A DNA stretch of 64,000 nucleotides, taken from the NCBI RefSeq assembly GCF_013344475.1, contig NZ_JABUOU010000002.1, positions 470,811 through 534,810 of the forward strand. Reading direction: 5' to 3'. Position 1 is the stretch's first letter. Each line of letters starts with the position of its first letter. A model generated the notes under the pieces. That model saw nothing but the letters and a program-made list of their open reading frames with translations. It had not been told where the DNA came from and did not search any database. The position numbers and the translations under genes are program-made. Positions 47,943-59,431 of this stretch are shown here, piece by piece. The stretch comes from Martelella limonii (lineage in GTDB: Bacteria; Pseudomonadota; Alphaproteobacteria; Rhizobiales; Rhizobiaceae).

Positions 47943-49931
<1,989 letters not shown>

Positions 49932-50077
49932 GGACAGCTCCGTTTATTCAGCGGTTGCCGAACGGCTTTGAGGCCTTCGGCGGTTGACAATGAGGACGGA
50001 ATGAAATGCAAGTTCGTGAACGTGTCATGACAGGCTAGGCGGGAGACCGGCCCGTCGTCAACAAGGGGAGGGGTGGT

Positions 50078-50659
50078 TTGGTTTCCAGTTTCATGATCAG
50101 GAAGGCGACACCCGAGGATGCGCCGGACATGGTGCGCCTCATCAACATCGCCGATCACGGCGTGCCGCTGTGGCGCTGGGCAAGACTGGAGGGCGGCGCG
50201 GGCGATCCCTGGGAGGCCGGGCGGCGCAGCGTGCGGGACGAGGGCCAGGCGGTCAACTGGAAGAATGGCACGGTGGCAACGCTCGGGTCCGATGTGACGG
50301 CCCTGATGATCGCCTATCCGCTTGATCGCGAAACGCCGACCGGCGAGGCCGAGCATCCCGTGTTCGAGCCGCTGAAGGCGCTGAAGCAGAAGGCCATCGG
50401 CTGTTTCTACATCCATGTCCTGGCAGCCTATGCCGAGTATCGCGGTCGCGGTCTTGGCAAGGTGCTGATGGAAAGGGCGGAAGGCATGTCGGGCGGGCGC
50501 GACCTCGCCCTGATCGTTTCCGACGGCAACCAGCCCGCAAGGCGGTTCTACGATCGGCTCGGCTTTGTCGAGCGCGACCGTCTCCCGATCGTGACCACGG
50601 ACGACTGGAAGGCGGAAGGCGAGAACTGGCTGCTTCTGGTCAAGACACGTGAGGCCTGA
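50078..50659 (+). CDS. GNAT family N-acetyltransferase
   Basis: A 193-residue GNAT enzyme. The start region FMIRKATPEDAPDMVRLIN is followed by a large insertion (about residues 50-115) and the acetyl-CoA motif VLAAYAEYRGRGLGKVLMER. NQPARRFYDRLGFVERDRLPI is motif B. The start may be TTG at 50078 (behind GGGGAGGGG) or ATG at 50093. It ends exactly where the convergent lrp-like gene ends (50659/50660). Substrate unknown. Confidence 0.82.
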   Translation: MVSSFMIRKATPEDAPDMVRLINIADHGVPLWRWARLEGGAGDPWEAGRRSVRDEGQAVNWKNGTVATLGSDVTALMIAYPLDRETPTGEAEHPVFEPLKALKQKAIGCFYIHVLAAYAEYRGRGLGKVLMERAEGMSGGRDLALIVSDGNQPARRFYDRLGFVERDRLPIVTTDDWKAEGENWLLLVKTREA

Positions 50660-51121
50660 TCAGTCGACCCCGACATTGATGCGCTCGATGATCGGCCTCA
50701 GCGCAAAGGACGAGTTGATCTGCACCACATGCGGCAGGGCGGAAAGCCAGTCGCGGTGGATGCGCTCATAGTCCTTGAGGTCCTTTGCAGCGACCCGCAG
50801 CGTATAGTCATAGGCGCCCGATACCATGTAGCAGACGATGATGTTCGGGCAGCGTTCGACGGCCTCCTCGAATTCGGCAAGCGTGCGGGCAAACTGGCCG
50901 GAGAGCGAGATCTGCACGATCGCCACCATCTTGTAGCCCAGCGCCTCCGGCGAGATTCTGGCCGTATAGCCCTCGATCACGCCGCTTTTTTCGAGTATGT
51001 CGAGACGCCGCGAACAGGCGGAAGGCGACAGGCCCACCGTTTCCGCGAGGTCCGCATTGGTGATGCGGCCGTTTTTCTGAAGCGCCTTCAAAATCGCACG
51101 ATCAATCTCGTCGATATCCAT
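50660..51121 (-). CDS. Lrp/AsnC family transcriptional regulator (probable ald regulator)
   Basis: A 153-residue Lrp-type regulator. The N-terminal helix-turn-helix is RITNADLAETVGLSPSACSRRL; the ligand-binding RAM domain follows (VEGYTARISPEALGY region, YMVSGAYDYTLRVAAKDL). It is divergent from alanine dehydrogenase with a 147-bp spacer containing a clear inverted repeat, so it is very probably the amino-acid-responsive regulator of ald, as for AldR/BkdR-type proteins. Confidence 0.92.
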   Translation of the reverse strand: MDIDEIDRAILKALQKNGRITNADLAETVGLSPSACSRRLDILEKSGVIEGYTARISPEALGYKMVAIVQISLSGQFARTLAEFEEAVERCPNIIVCYMVSGAYDYTLRVAAKDLKDYERIHRDWLSALPHVVQINSSFALRPIIERINVGVD

Positions 51122-51145
51122 CTTTCGAACACCCTACGATTATTA

Positions 51146-51182
51146 TTATCAATTTTCGAAAAATATACCAAAATTGTGATAA
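51146..51182. promoter_or_regulatory. Inverted-repeat operator between the lrp-like gene and ald
   Basis: TTATCAATTTT (51146-51156) is mirrored by AAAATTGTGATAA (51170-51182) around an AT-rich centre. Spacing and AT content fit Lrp-family binding sites. It overlaps the region expected to hold both promoters. Confidence 0.6.
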
Positions 51183-51268
51183 TTCAAGCCGAAGATTGCA
51201 AGGACATTGCGGTTGTATTGTAGTTTTATCTCGCCTCGGCTGAACCATCTGGAGCGAGGAGATCGAGA

Positions 51269-52387
51269 ATGCTTGTCGGCTGTCCCAAGGAAATCAAGAA
51301 TCATGAGTACCGCGTCGGCCTGACGCCGGCCTCCGTCCGTGAATATGTCGCGCATGGCCACAAGGTCATCGTCGAGACCGGGGCGGGGGCCGGCATCGGT
51401 CAGGGTGACGACGCCTATCGCGCGGCAGGTGCCGCGATTGCGCCGGATGCCGCGACCGTCTTCCAGCGCGCGGACATGATCGTCAAGGTCAAGGAGCCGC
51501 AGCCTTCGGAATGGGCGCAACTGCGCGAAGGCCAGATGCTCTACACCTATCTGCATCTGGCGCCCGATCCGGAGCAGACAAAGGGCCTGCTCGCCTCCGG
51601 CGTCACCGCGATCGCCTATGAAACCGTGACGGATGAGCGTGGCGGACTGCCGCTGCTGGCGCCGATGTCGGAGGTCGCAGGAAGACTTTCGATCCAGGCC
51701 GGCGCGACCGCGCTGCAGAAGGCCAATGGCGGGCTTGGCGTGCTTTTGGGCGGCGTGCCCGGCGTTCAGCCCGGCAAGGTGGTGATCATCGGCGGAGGCG
51801 TGGTCGGGCTGCATGCGGCGCATATGGCGACGGGGCTTGGCGCGGATGTCACGATCCTCGACCGGTCGCTGCCGCGCCTTCGCGTGCTGGACGATCTGTT
51901 CCGGGGCAGGGTGAAGACGCTCTATTCGACCACTGAAGCGCTGGAGAACGAGATCTTCGCCGCCGATCTGGTGATTGGCGCGGTGCTGATCCCGGGGGCT
52001 GCCGCACCCAAGCTCGTCACCCGCGAGATGCTGCCCGGTATGAAGAACGGCGCGGTCATCGTCGATGTCGCGATCGATCAGGGCGGCTGTTTCGATACCT
52101 CCCACGCCACAACCCATTCCGAACCGACCTTCGTGGTCGACAATGTGGTGCATTATTGCGTGGCCAACATGCCGGGCGCGGTGCCGGCCACATCTGCGGC
52201 AGCGCTCAACAATGCCACGCTCCATTACGGCCTGATGCTGGCGGACAAGGGGCTTGCCGCGCTTTCGGAAGACCGGCATCTGCGCAACGGGCTCAACGTC
52301 CACCGTGGCCGCGTTACCAATGCCGCCGTTGCCGCAGCGCTCGGCTATGCGCTAGAGCCTGCCGAGGCCGCTTTGAAGGTTGCCTGA
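51269..52387 (+). CDS. ald: Alanine dehydrogenase
   Basis: A 372-residue enzyme that interconverts L-alanine with pyruvate and ammonia using NAD. It begins [20 protein letters not shown], the conserved family start. The NAD-binding site is [20 protein letters not shown], and the active-site segments [10 protein letters not shown] and YLHLAPDPE are intact. The rest of the protein matches the usual length. ATG follows GAGCGAGGAGATCGAGA. Regulation by the divergent Lrp-like protein is likely. A terminator follows. Confidence 0.96.
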   Translation: MLVGCPKEIKNHEYRVGLTPASVREYVAHGHKVIVETGAGAGIGQGDDAYRAAGAAIAPDAATVFQRADMIVKVKEPQPSEWAQLREGQMLYTYLHLAPDPEQTKGLLASGVTAIAYETVTDERGGLPLLAPMSEVAGRLSIQAGATALQKANGGLGVLLGGVPGVQPGKVVIIGGGVVGLHAAHMATGLGADVTILDRSLPRLRVLDDLFRGRVKTLYSTTEALENEIFAADLVIGAVLIPGAAAPKLVTREMLPGMKNGAVIVDVAIDQGGCFDTSHATTHSEPTFVVDNVVHYCVANMPGAVPATSAAALNNATLHYGLMLADKGLAALSEDRHLRNGLNVHRGRVTNAAVAAALGYALEPAEAALKVA

Positions 52388-52428
52388 GGCAGGCAAGCGA
52401 CAGGCCCGGAGGCGGGCCATCATGACAG

Positions 52429-52465
52429 AGGCTGCGGTCGTTGAAACGATCGCAGCCTTTCTTCG
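52429..52465. terminator. Terminator between ald and the DMT transporter gene
   Basis: A 12-bp stem (AGGCTGCGGTCG with CGATCGCAGCCT, one G-U pair) has a 6-base loop and is followed by TTCTT on the plus strand. It sits between the convergent genes. Confidence 0.8.
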
Positions 52466-53353
52466 TCAGGCCTGCCGCCGGCGGTCGAGCCACCGCGTTC
52501 CCTGCAGTGCGGCGAGGATGACCGCGACGCCGATAAAGATGCGCGGTGCGGGCACCTCGCCGAAGAAGAAGAAGCCTGCGGCGGCCGCAAAGAACACCGA
52601 GAGATAGCCGAAGGGGGCGAGTACGCTTGCATCGCTCTTCTGATAGGCCTTCAGCCAGCAATATTGCCCGGCCTGCGCCAGAAGTCCGATCAGCGCCAGC
52701 ACCGGCCAGTGGGAAAGCGGCACGGGCTGCCAGAAGATCGCGGCCGGTATGCCGGTCAGGAGCACGAGTCCGACCGTATAAAACACCATCATCACGATCG
52801 TGCTTTCATCTTTCAGCCGCCGCGTCTGGATCGTCGCCATCGCGCCGAAGACGATGCTGACGAGGACCACCAGCAGGCCTGGGTGGAAGGTCATCTCCCC
52901 GGGGGCGACGATGATCAACGCGCCGCCGAAGGCAAGGGCCGCGCCAAGCCAGCGCAGCCGGCCGATCCGCTCGCCCAGCAGCAGGGCGGCAAGTCCCATC
53001 GTCACCAGCGGGCGGGTGAAGCCGAGCGCGTTCACCATCACCAGCGGCAGCATGGCGAAGGCGAGGAAGTTCGACGTCAGCGCGATCGCGTTGCAGGTGA
53101 CGCGGAACGCGTTGCGCAGCGGATAGCGCATGTCCGAGAGCGCCGCGCGGTTCTTCACGATCAGCGGCAGGATGAAGACGAGGCCGACCAGCGCGCGGAT
53201 GAACACAAGCTGGATCGCCGGATAGGCGACGCTGTTCGCCTTCACCAGCGCGCTCATGAAGGTCACGAGCGTCATGTCGGCGAGGAGCCAGGCGATGCCC
53301 AGGCCCGCTTCATTCCGGTCATCGCGGCCTGGGCGAGCGGGCTCGGCGCTCAC
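52466..53353 (-). CDS. DMT family (EamA) transporter
   Basis: A 295-residue membrane protein with ten predicted helices in two EamA repeats. Family features include VFIRALVGLVFILPLI, VNALGFTRPLVTMGLAALLLGERIG (EamA end motif LGERxG) and LAPFGYLSVFFAAAAGFFFF with FGEVPAP. These proteins export or import amino acids or other metabolites. It begins four bases after the PIG-L gene ends on the same strand, so it belongs to the PIG-L/ROK leftward set. The substrate is not evident. Confidence 0.87.
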   Translation of the reverse strand: MSAEPARPGRDDRNEAGLGIAWLLADMTLVTFMSALVKANSVAYPAIQLVFIRALVGLVFILPLIVKNRAALSDMRYPLRNAFRVTCNAIALTSNFLAFAMLPLVMVNALGFTRPLVTMGLAALLLGERIGRLRWLGAALAFGGALIIVAPGEMTFHPGLLVVLVSIVFGAMATIQTRRLKDESTIVMMVFYTVGLVLLTGIPAAIFWQPVPLSHWPVLALIGLLAQAGQYCWLKAYQKSDASVLAPFGYLSVFFAAAAGFFFFGEVPAPRIFIGVAVILAALQGTRWLDRRRQA

Positions 53354-53357
53354 GGCA

Positions 53358-55736
53358 TCACGCCGGCTGCACGAGGTTCGCCATCAGCCGGAAGGCGCCG
53401 GGCGTGAGGCGATCCATCTGGTGATGGAGCACGAGGCTGGTATGGCTATGCCGGCCCTTGCCGATCACGGCGGAGACGAGGGCGCCGGTCAGCGGCTTCT
53501 CACCGGCATCGTGCATGGCGAGAAGCGGTTCATAGGCGTCATCCCACGCGGCGGCGAAATAAAGCCCGCGCTCCTTGTGCCAGCCTGCCCAGTCGTCGGG
53601 GCCAATCACGTTCGGCCCGGCAAGGAGCGTGTGGTCCGGGGCAAGCACGTCCACCTCTGCCTCCGGGTTGGTCACCCGCCAGCGCAGCGACGGCGATCCG
53701 ATCTTGAGGAAGCGCGGCGGGGTGGTCTCCGGGGTCCAGCCATCGGAGGGGCGGTGGTAAAGGGTAACAAGGTGACCACCATCTTCCGCGAAGCGATGGA
53801 GCTTCTTCGTCGCAGCCGCAAGATCCGGCCGGGTGCCGAAGGCGAAGATGCCGATGACGATGGTGGTGAAACGGCCGAGCTCGCCGGAAAGCGCGTCGGA
53901 ATCGAGTTCGGTGACGTCGAGCCCCATGCGCTTCAGCCAGGTACCCACATTGTCCGCGCCGCCGCCGACATAGCCGATCTTCGCACCCTCGGGGAGCTTG
54001 AGATCGAGGGTCAATACGCTCAGCACCTCCGGCCGGACGAAGCGGTTGCGGCCGATATGGGGATAGCTGAAGGTGGTGATATTGGCGGCAGGCTTGCCCT
54101 CGATCTCGGGTGTCAGCACGGTGAGGCCGCGCGGCGTGTCCGAAGGTATTTCAAGTTTAAAATTGTTTCCCTCGGCTGTGATGTTGAACCCGTCTTCTGC
54201 GTTAAAGTGAAGCGTGAGGTCGGCGCCGGACTTGCATGAGAGGTTCTTCGGAAGCTCTTGAACTGGAACGATAAATGCGTTTGGAAGAAGCGTCACGGAA
54301 TGTGCCGGCGCGATCGGAAAGGCCGCTTCCAGGTCGAGCGCGCGGGTCGCTTTCCGCCCGGCAATGACCGCTGTCAGCGTCACCGATACCGGGCCGTTTC
54401 CGCCCAGAGACGACCAGCGCGGCGGGTATTGGTTCGATAGCGCGGCATCGGCATCTGCGGTGATTTCGAAGCGGTGGATTCCGTCCTTTGCCGCGTCCCC
54501 GCTCACGCGCACGCCGGACGGCAGGTTGGGGGTGATCTCCGCGGTCGCGTTCTCCTTGAGCACGACCGTGAGCGTTGCCGCGCCGCCGGGCGTCAGGTAG
54601 TCGGCCTCGCCATAGGCCCGCTCGAATATCTGCGCGCTCTCGAACAGCGCCGCGTCGATTTCGGCGCGCTTGCGCGTGAGGCGGTGGCCATGGAGCGCGC
54701 GGAAGTCGTCATCGGCTTCAGCCTCTGCCGCCTCGATCCTTGAGGCAGCCTCGGCAAGGCCGGACTGCACCGCTCCGGCGTCCGGGAAGGCGGCGATGGC
54801 CTTCCCGATTGCCGCGTCGGCTTCGGCGAGGGCGTCTTGCAGCGGGCCCGCAGTTTCGGCAAGGGCTGCCAGCGTTGCGGGCAGGCCGTCCAGGATATGG
54901 TCTTCTTCGTGGCCGGCTTTGTTGCCGCGCAGCAGATGGAGCTGCCAGACGTGGTCCGGACGCTCCGGCCACCAGCCCATCCCCTGCGAGGCGTGGTAAT
55001 AACGCGACCACTCGCCGATGCGGTCATAATCGGCGCCGGTCACGCGGTCACGCTCGCGGACGTCGATGGTCAGCGTTGCGGGTGGAGGCGGCAGGTCGTC
55101 ATCATAGGTGCCGCCGCCGCCGGACCAAGCCGGCAGGTAGTATTTTGCTACTTTCCATGGCGCCAGCCCTTCCGCGAAATGCTCGGGAAAGGCGGTCTCG
55201 TCGGCGGCGAGGGCGAGGGCGGCCTCCGCGGCGCGCGTCATGGCGCGATGATGGCCGTGCTGGCCGGGCACGTCGAGAAAGGTCGGGATCACGATATCGG
55301 GCCGTTCGGTGCGGTAGGCACGCACCAGCCGCTCGATCGTGCGCTGTTCGCCCCAGCGGGCGAAGGTGGCATCGCCATCCTTGGAGAAGCCGAAGTCGTG
55401 GACCGGGTCGTCGGGCCCATGGCCGAGCCAGTGGATATCGGCATCGAGCACGCGGGCGGCCTCTTCCATTTCGCGCGTCCTGAGTACGCCGAGCGCGCCA
55501 AGCCGTTCCGGCCCCAGCACATTCTGTCCGCCTTCGCCGCGCGTCGAGCAGGCGACGATCACCCGCATCCCGAGGCCGAGACTGAGCCAGGCGAGCAGAC
55601 CGGACTGTTCGTCATCAGGGTGGGCGCCGGTGTTCATCATCGTCACCGGCGAGGTCAGCCGGGTCAGCGCGCGAAAGAGGGTGACGTGGGAAGAGGAGGC
55701 CATGTCCTGTTCGATGCGCTGGCGCGGCGTGAGCAT
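53358..55736 (-). CDS. Large PIG-L (LmbE-like) deacetylase with a C-terminal GATase-like domain
   Basis: A 792-residue protein, much longer than ordinary PIG-L enzymes (about 230-300). The catalytic domain (about 30-300) has the zinc motif TGAHPDDEQSG (residues 37-46) and PGQHGHHRAM (second histidine set). A helical region (about 310-390) and beta-rich domains follow. The C-terminal part (about 580-790) has KIGYVGGGADNVGTWLKRMG and ALVSAVIGKGRHSHTSLVLH, resembling glutamine-amidotransferase-like domains found fused to PIG-L. No signal peptide is obvious. It presumably deacetylates an N-acetyl sugar or conjugate. It lies 11 bases downstream of the ROK gene. Confidence 0.85.
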   Translation of the reverse strand: MLTPRQRIEQDMASSSHVTLFRALTRLTSPVTMMNTGAHPDDEQSGLLAWLSLGLGMRVIVACSTRGEGGQNVLGPERLGALGVLRTREMEEAARVLDADIHWLGHGPDDPVHDFGFSKDGDATFARWGEQRTIERLVRAYRTERPDIVIPTFLDVPGQHGHHRAMTRAAEAALALAADETAFPEHFAEGLAPWKVAKYYLPAWSGGGGTYDDDLPPPPATLTIDVRERDRVTGADYDRIGEWSRYYHASQGMGWWPERPDHVWQLHLLRGNKAGHEEDHILDGLPATLAALAETAGPLQDALAEADAAIGKAIAAFPDAGAVQSGLAEAASRIEAAEAEADDDFRALHGHRLTRKRAEIDAALFESAQIFERAYGEADYLTPGGAATLTVVLKENATAEITPNLPSGVRVSGDAAKDGIHRFEITADADAALSNQYPPRWSSLGGNGPVSVTLTAVIAGRKATRALDLEAAFPIAPAHSVTLLPNAFIVPVQELPKNLSCKSGADLTLHFNAEDGFNITAEGNNFKLEIPSDTPRGLTVLTPEIEGKPAANITTFSYPHIGRNRFVRPEVLSVLTLDLKLPEGAKIGYVGGGADNVGTWLKRMGLDVTELDSDALSGELGRFTTIVIGIFAFGTRPDLAAATKKLHRFAEDGGHLVTLYHRPSDGWTPETTPPRFLKIGSPSLRWRVTNPEAEVDVLAPDHTLLAGPNVIGPDDWAGWHKERGLYFAAAWDDAYEPLLAMHDAGEKPLTGALVSAVIGKGRHSHTSLVLHHQMDRLTPGAFRLMANLVQPA

Positions 55737-55747
55737 GTGAGTTCCCT

Positions 55748-56959
55748 TCAGGCCACCTGTTGTTCCGATGGCGATGTTTCGAGTTTCGGCGTGAGAATTT
55801 CAAAGAGCGGCAGGGCGGCGGCGCCAAGCGCTGCGGTATACTGTCCGGTCTGGCCGCGCATCACGCGCGGCACAGTGCGACCTGTGCGGGCGGCAACGGA
55901 GGGCGGAAGCGGCGGCAGGCGGGCGATCAACGCGTCCATGAGGGTGTCGGAAAAAGCGCCGCTGAAGATGATCGTTTCCGGGTCGAAGATGTTTTCGACC
56001 AGGCCGATGACGGTGGAAAGATGCGCGGCGGCTTCGCCGATCCAGGCTTCAACCACTTCGTCGCGTGCAAGAAAAAGATCTTCTATTTCAGCTATCTGCG
56101 GACGTTTCCTGCCGTTTTCGTCGAACTTCTCGTGAAGCGCGTGGAGAGAGGCGTAGCGCTCCAGGCAGCCATGCTGGCCGCAGGGGCAGAGACGGCCGGA
56201 GGGCACCACGGGCACATGCCCGATTTCGCCGGCATTGCCGAAGGCGCCGCGATAGGGCGCGCCGTCCTGGATCATGCCAAGGCCGATGCCGGTGCCGAAA
56301 TAGAGCATGCAGAAATGCGATATCGCGTGCCCCGCACCGAACAGCCGCTCGGCAACGGCGGCGGCGGCGGCATCGTTTTCGAGAGCGACTTCCACCCCGC
56401 AGGCCTCCGTCAGCGCGGCCTTCACATCCATGCCGCTCCAGCCGGGCAGCGTGGTCGGGCCGACAAAGCTCATGCCCTCGATGCCGAACGGGCCGGGCAT
56501 GACCACGCCGACGCCAAGAAGCGGTGAATCGATCGATTTGCGCGCGCGGTCAACTTCGAGGCTGAAAACCGGCAGGCAGCTTTCCGGCGATGTGTCGGAG
56601 AGCGCAATGATGCGCTTGTAGCGGAGCACGCCGGTCAGATCGAGCACGGTCACCACCATCTGGTCGGTCGCGATCTCGACGCCGATGGTGGCCGCCCCTT
56701 CCGGATTGACGGCGAACTGGATCGGCGGCTGGCCGCGGCCCGAGCGGCGCCGGCCCGTGCTGATGAGAAGGCCCGAGCCCACGAGGTCATCCACGATGTT
56801 GGCGACTGCCTGGGCGGTCAACTGGGTCTGGCGCGCGATTTCCATGCGCCCCAGCATGCCGTGCTGGCGCACCAGGTCGAGCACCACGCGCCGGTTGTGT
56901 TCCCTGTTGCGTTCCGGATTGTTGCCGATGGCAAATTGTCCGCGCGACTTTTCGTTCAT
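55748..56959 (-). CDS. ROK family transcriptional regulator
   Basis: A 403-residue sugar-responsive regulator. An N-terminal winged helix (GRMEIARQTQLTAQAVANIV) is followed by a ROK sugar-kinase-like domain with GVEIATDQMVVTVLDLTG, VENDAAAAAVAERLFG and the zinc motif CPCGQHGCLERYAS. The ATG at 56959 is preceded by GCGGAACGCA; an upstream in-frame start is less likely. It controls, by position, the divergent ABC operon and its own PIG-L/DMT partners. The inducer is probably a sugar or amino sugar derived from the substrate. Confidence 0.92.
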   Translation of the reverse strand: MNEKSRGQFAIGNNPERNREHNRRVVLDLVRQHGMLGRMEIARQTQLTAQAVANIVDDLVGSGLLISTGRRRSGRGQPPIQFAVNPEGAATIGVEIATDQMVVTVLDLTGVLRYKRIIALSDTSPESCLPVFSLEVDRARKSIDSPLLGVGVVMPGPFGIEGMSFVGPTTLPGWSGMDVKAALTEACGVEVALENDAAAAAVAERLFGAGHAISHFCMLYFGTGIGLGMIQDGAPYRGAFGNAGEIGHVPVVPSGRLCPCGQHGCLERYASLHALHEKFDENGRKRPQIAEIEDLFLARDEVVEAWIGEAAAHLSTVIGLVENIFDPETIIFSGAFSDTLMDALIARLPPLPPSVAARTGRTVPRVMRGQTGQYTAALGAAALPLFEILTPKLETSPSEQQVA

Positions 56960-57010
56960 TGCGTTCCGCTCTCTGATTGCTTTCAGTCTGCTGCGGGACG
57001 TTTCTATCGT

Positions 57011-57042
57011 CAATATATTAATTCAATTAGATTATGTTATTG
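57011..57042. promoter_or_regulatory. AT-rich candidate operator/promoter between ROK and ABC genes
   Basis: A 32-base, almost purely A/T island (CAATA at 57011 to TATTG at 57042, inverted at its ends) stands out in GC-rich DNA. It is followed by GACAAGAGCG. ROK regulators such as NagC bind AT-rich palindromes; this is the best operator candidate for the divergent pair. Confidence 0.4.
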
Positions 57043-57221
57043 ACAAGAGCGCGATCTCACGCGACCGTAAAGTGTGGGCGCCGGCATCAGGCGCTGACGG
57101 GCTACCGTAACAGCGGGGTCCGGCAAGACATGGACACAGGCCGCAGCCGACAGGGGTGACGGCTTTTTGGGAACAAGAGCCCTCGGGGTCGATACGGCCT
57201 TGGAGGGAAGTGGAGAGATTA

Positions 57222-58472
57222 ATGCGCAAGGCACTTTTGCTCGCCGGGCTGATGTCCGGTACCAGCCTCTATGCGGCCGCGCCGGCCAGCGCTGTCGAGA
57301 TCGAATACTGGCAGTATATCTATGAGACCCGCGTCAACGCGATGGATCAGCTGATCGAGAAATTCGAGGCCGCCAATCCGGATATCACCGTCAAGCAGGT
57401 CACTTTCCCCTACGCCGATTACCAGACCCGCATCGTTGCCGCCAACATGGCCGGCAAGGGGCCGGACGTGATGCAGCTGTTCTATGGCTGGCTCGACAAG
57501 TTCGTTACCGGCAATCTGCTGCAGCCGCTGCCGCAGGACATGTTCCCGCAGGACCAGATCGAGAGCGAGTTCTTTCCGATCGTGACAGCGATGAAGCGCG
57601 ACGGCGAATATTACGGCCTGCCGACGGCGGTGCGCTCGCTCGCGCTGTTCTACAACAAGAAGCTGTTCGAGGAGAACGGTCTCGACCCGGCAAACCCGCC
57701 GCAGACGCTGGACGAGCTGGTCGCCGCCGCCAAGGCGATTGCCAAGCATGACGATGCCGGCAACATGCTGGTCGAAGGCATGACGCTCGACATGGCCGGG
57801 CAGGATCACCAGTGGTGGCGCGAAGTGCTGGTGCGCCAGTATGGCGGCGTGCCCTATACCGATGACTACCGCAAGGTCACCTATGACAGCCCCGAAGGCA
57901 CCGAGGCGCTCGCCTTCTACACCGATCTGCAGACCAAGGAGAAGGTCGGCCAGTCGGGCTTCATGGATGAGGGGCAGGCAGCCTTCAAGGGTGGCCGCGC
58001 CGGCATGACCATTGACGGGACCTTCCGTCTCGGCTCCTTCGGCCAGATCGAGGATTTCGAATGGGGTGTCACCGAGCTGCCTGCCAATGCCGACGGCATG
58101 CGTTCGAACTATTCGAGCTATTTCGCCAATGGCATCGGCGCCAAGGTGAAGGGCGAGGAACTGGAAGCTTCGAAGAAGTTCCTGACCTATCTGACCTCGC
58201 CGGAAGCCATGGAAATCTGGCTTGATGTGGTTGGCGAACTACCCGCCCGCCGCGAAGTGGCGCTCACGGAAAAGAACACGTCCAACCCGATCTACGGACC
58301 GTTCCTGAAGGGCCTCGACTATGCGCATACCACGCTGTTCGTGGATGAATCGGCCCAGCGTCAGGTCGCGATCGACATGGTCAACCGCGTGATCCTCGAT
58401 GGCCAGTCGCCGGCCGACAGCATCAAGGAAGCGGCCGCGCAGGAACAGAAGATCATCGACGAAGCAATGTGA
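57222..58472 (+). CDS. ABC sugar transporter, substrate-binding protein (CUT1)
   Basis: A 416-residue periplasmic protein. The signal peptide is LLLAGLMSGTSLYAAAPASA. The mature part has IEYWQYIYETRVNAMDQLIE, GPDVMQLFYGWLDKFV, YYGLPTAVRSLALFYNKKLF and ADGMRSNYSSYF typical of family-1 (MalE-type) binding proteins. ATG at 57222 follows GGAGAGATTA. It is first in a six-gene rightward operon divergent from the ROK regulator. The ligand is unknown. Confidence 0.92.
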   Translation: MRKALLLAGLMSGTSLYAAAPASAVEIEYWQYIYETRVNAMDQLIEKFEAANPDITVKQVTFPYADYQTRIVAANMAGKGPDVMQLFYGWLDKFVTGNLLQPLPQDMFPQDQIESEFFPIVTAMKRDGEYYGLPTAVRSLALFYNKKLFEENGLDPANPPQTLDELVAAAKAIAKHDDAGNMLVEGMTLDMAGQDHQWWREVLVRQYGGVPYTDDYRKVTYDSPEGTEALAFYTDLQTKEKVGQSGFMDEGQAAFKGGRAGMTIDGTFRLGSFGQIEDFEWGVTELPANADGMRSNYSSYFANGIGAKVKGEELEASKKFLTYLTSPEAMEIWLDVVGELPARREVALTEKNTSNPIYGPFLKGLDYAHTTLFVDESAQRQVAIDMVNRVILDGQSPADSIKEAAAQEQKIIDEAM

Positions 58473-58480
58473 GACGGCTG

Positions 58481-59431
58481 ATGTCCGCTCAATCACCATC
58501 AACGGGAGGGGCGGCGCCAAGCCGCCCCGAAGGCGGCGGGTTTTCCGACCGCTTCTCGATGAAGACCAAGCGCCTCATCTGGGTCTGGACCTTCCTGGCG
58601 CTTCCTGTGCTGTTTTACAGCGTCATCCGCTTCTACCCTACCATCGACGCCTTCCGGCTGTCGCTGACGGACTGGAACCTGATGAAGCCGCCGAAATTCA
58701 TTGGCTTTGCAAATTACCAGAAGCTGTTCGCCGACCCGGATTTCTGGAAGGTGTTCAAGAACACATTCGCCTATCTGGTGTTCGGCACGCCGATCTCGCT
58801 GGTGCTGTCGTTCTCGATCGCCTTCTTTCTCGATCGCGTCCGTTTCGGCCACGGCTTCATCCGCGCGCTCTATTTCCTGCCGTTCCTGACGACGGCCGCC
58901 GCCATGGCCTGGGTGTGGCGCTGGTTCTACCAGCCGGCCCCGATCGGCGTGATCAACGATCTCCTGTCGAACCTCGGCCTGACGCAGCAGCCCTTCCTGC
59001 GCTCGACGTCGCAGGCGCTGCCCTCGATCATGGTGACGGCGATCTGGGCCGGGCTCGGCTTCCAGATCATCATCTTCATGGCGGGCCTGCGCGCCATTCC
59101 GACGACCTTCTACGAGGCCGCCCGCATTGACGGGCTTGGCGAATGGGCGATCCTTAGAAAGATCACGCTGCCGCTCCTGAAGCCCACCACCGTCTTTCTC
59201 GTGGTGCTGTCCTCGATCGGCTTCCTCAGGATCTTCGACCAGGTCTACAACATGACCACGAACGATCCCGGCGGCCCGCTCGGCTCGACCAAGCCGCTGG
59301 TGATGATGATCTACCAGTCGGCCTTCTCGTCCTATCAGATGGGCTATGCCGCAGCGCAGACCGTGGTTCTCTTTCTCATCCTGCTGGTGATCTCGCTGTT
59401 GCAGCTCTGGATCCTGAGGGACAAGTCATGA
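58481..59431 (+). CDS. ABC sugar transporter permease 1
   Basis: A 316-residue inner-membrane permease of the MalF/UgpA type with six predicted helices. The ABC-ATPase interaction (EAA) motif is TFYEAARIDGLGEWAILRKI. ATG at 58481 follows GAGACGG; a GTG at 58469 overlapping the binding-protein stop is an alternative that adds four residues. Its stop overlaps the next gene start (ATGA). Confidence 0.92.
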   Translation: MSAQSPSTGGAAPSRPEGGGFSDRFSMKTKRLIWVWTFLALPVLFYSVIRFYPTIDAFRLSLTDWNLMKPPKFIGFANYQKLFADPDFWKVFKNTFAYLVFGTPISLVLSFSIAFFLDRVRFGHGFIRALYFLPFLTTAAAMAWVWRWFYQPAPIGVINDLLSNLGLTQQPFLRSTSQALPSIMVTAIWAGLGFQIIIFMAGLRAIPTTFYEAARIDGLGEWAILRKITLPLLKPTTVFLVVLSSIGFLRIFDQVYNMTTNDPGGPLGSTKPLVMMIYQSAFSSYQMGYAAAQTVVLFLILLVISLLQLWILRDKS

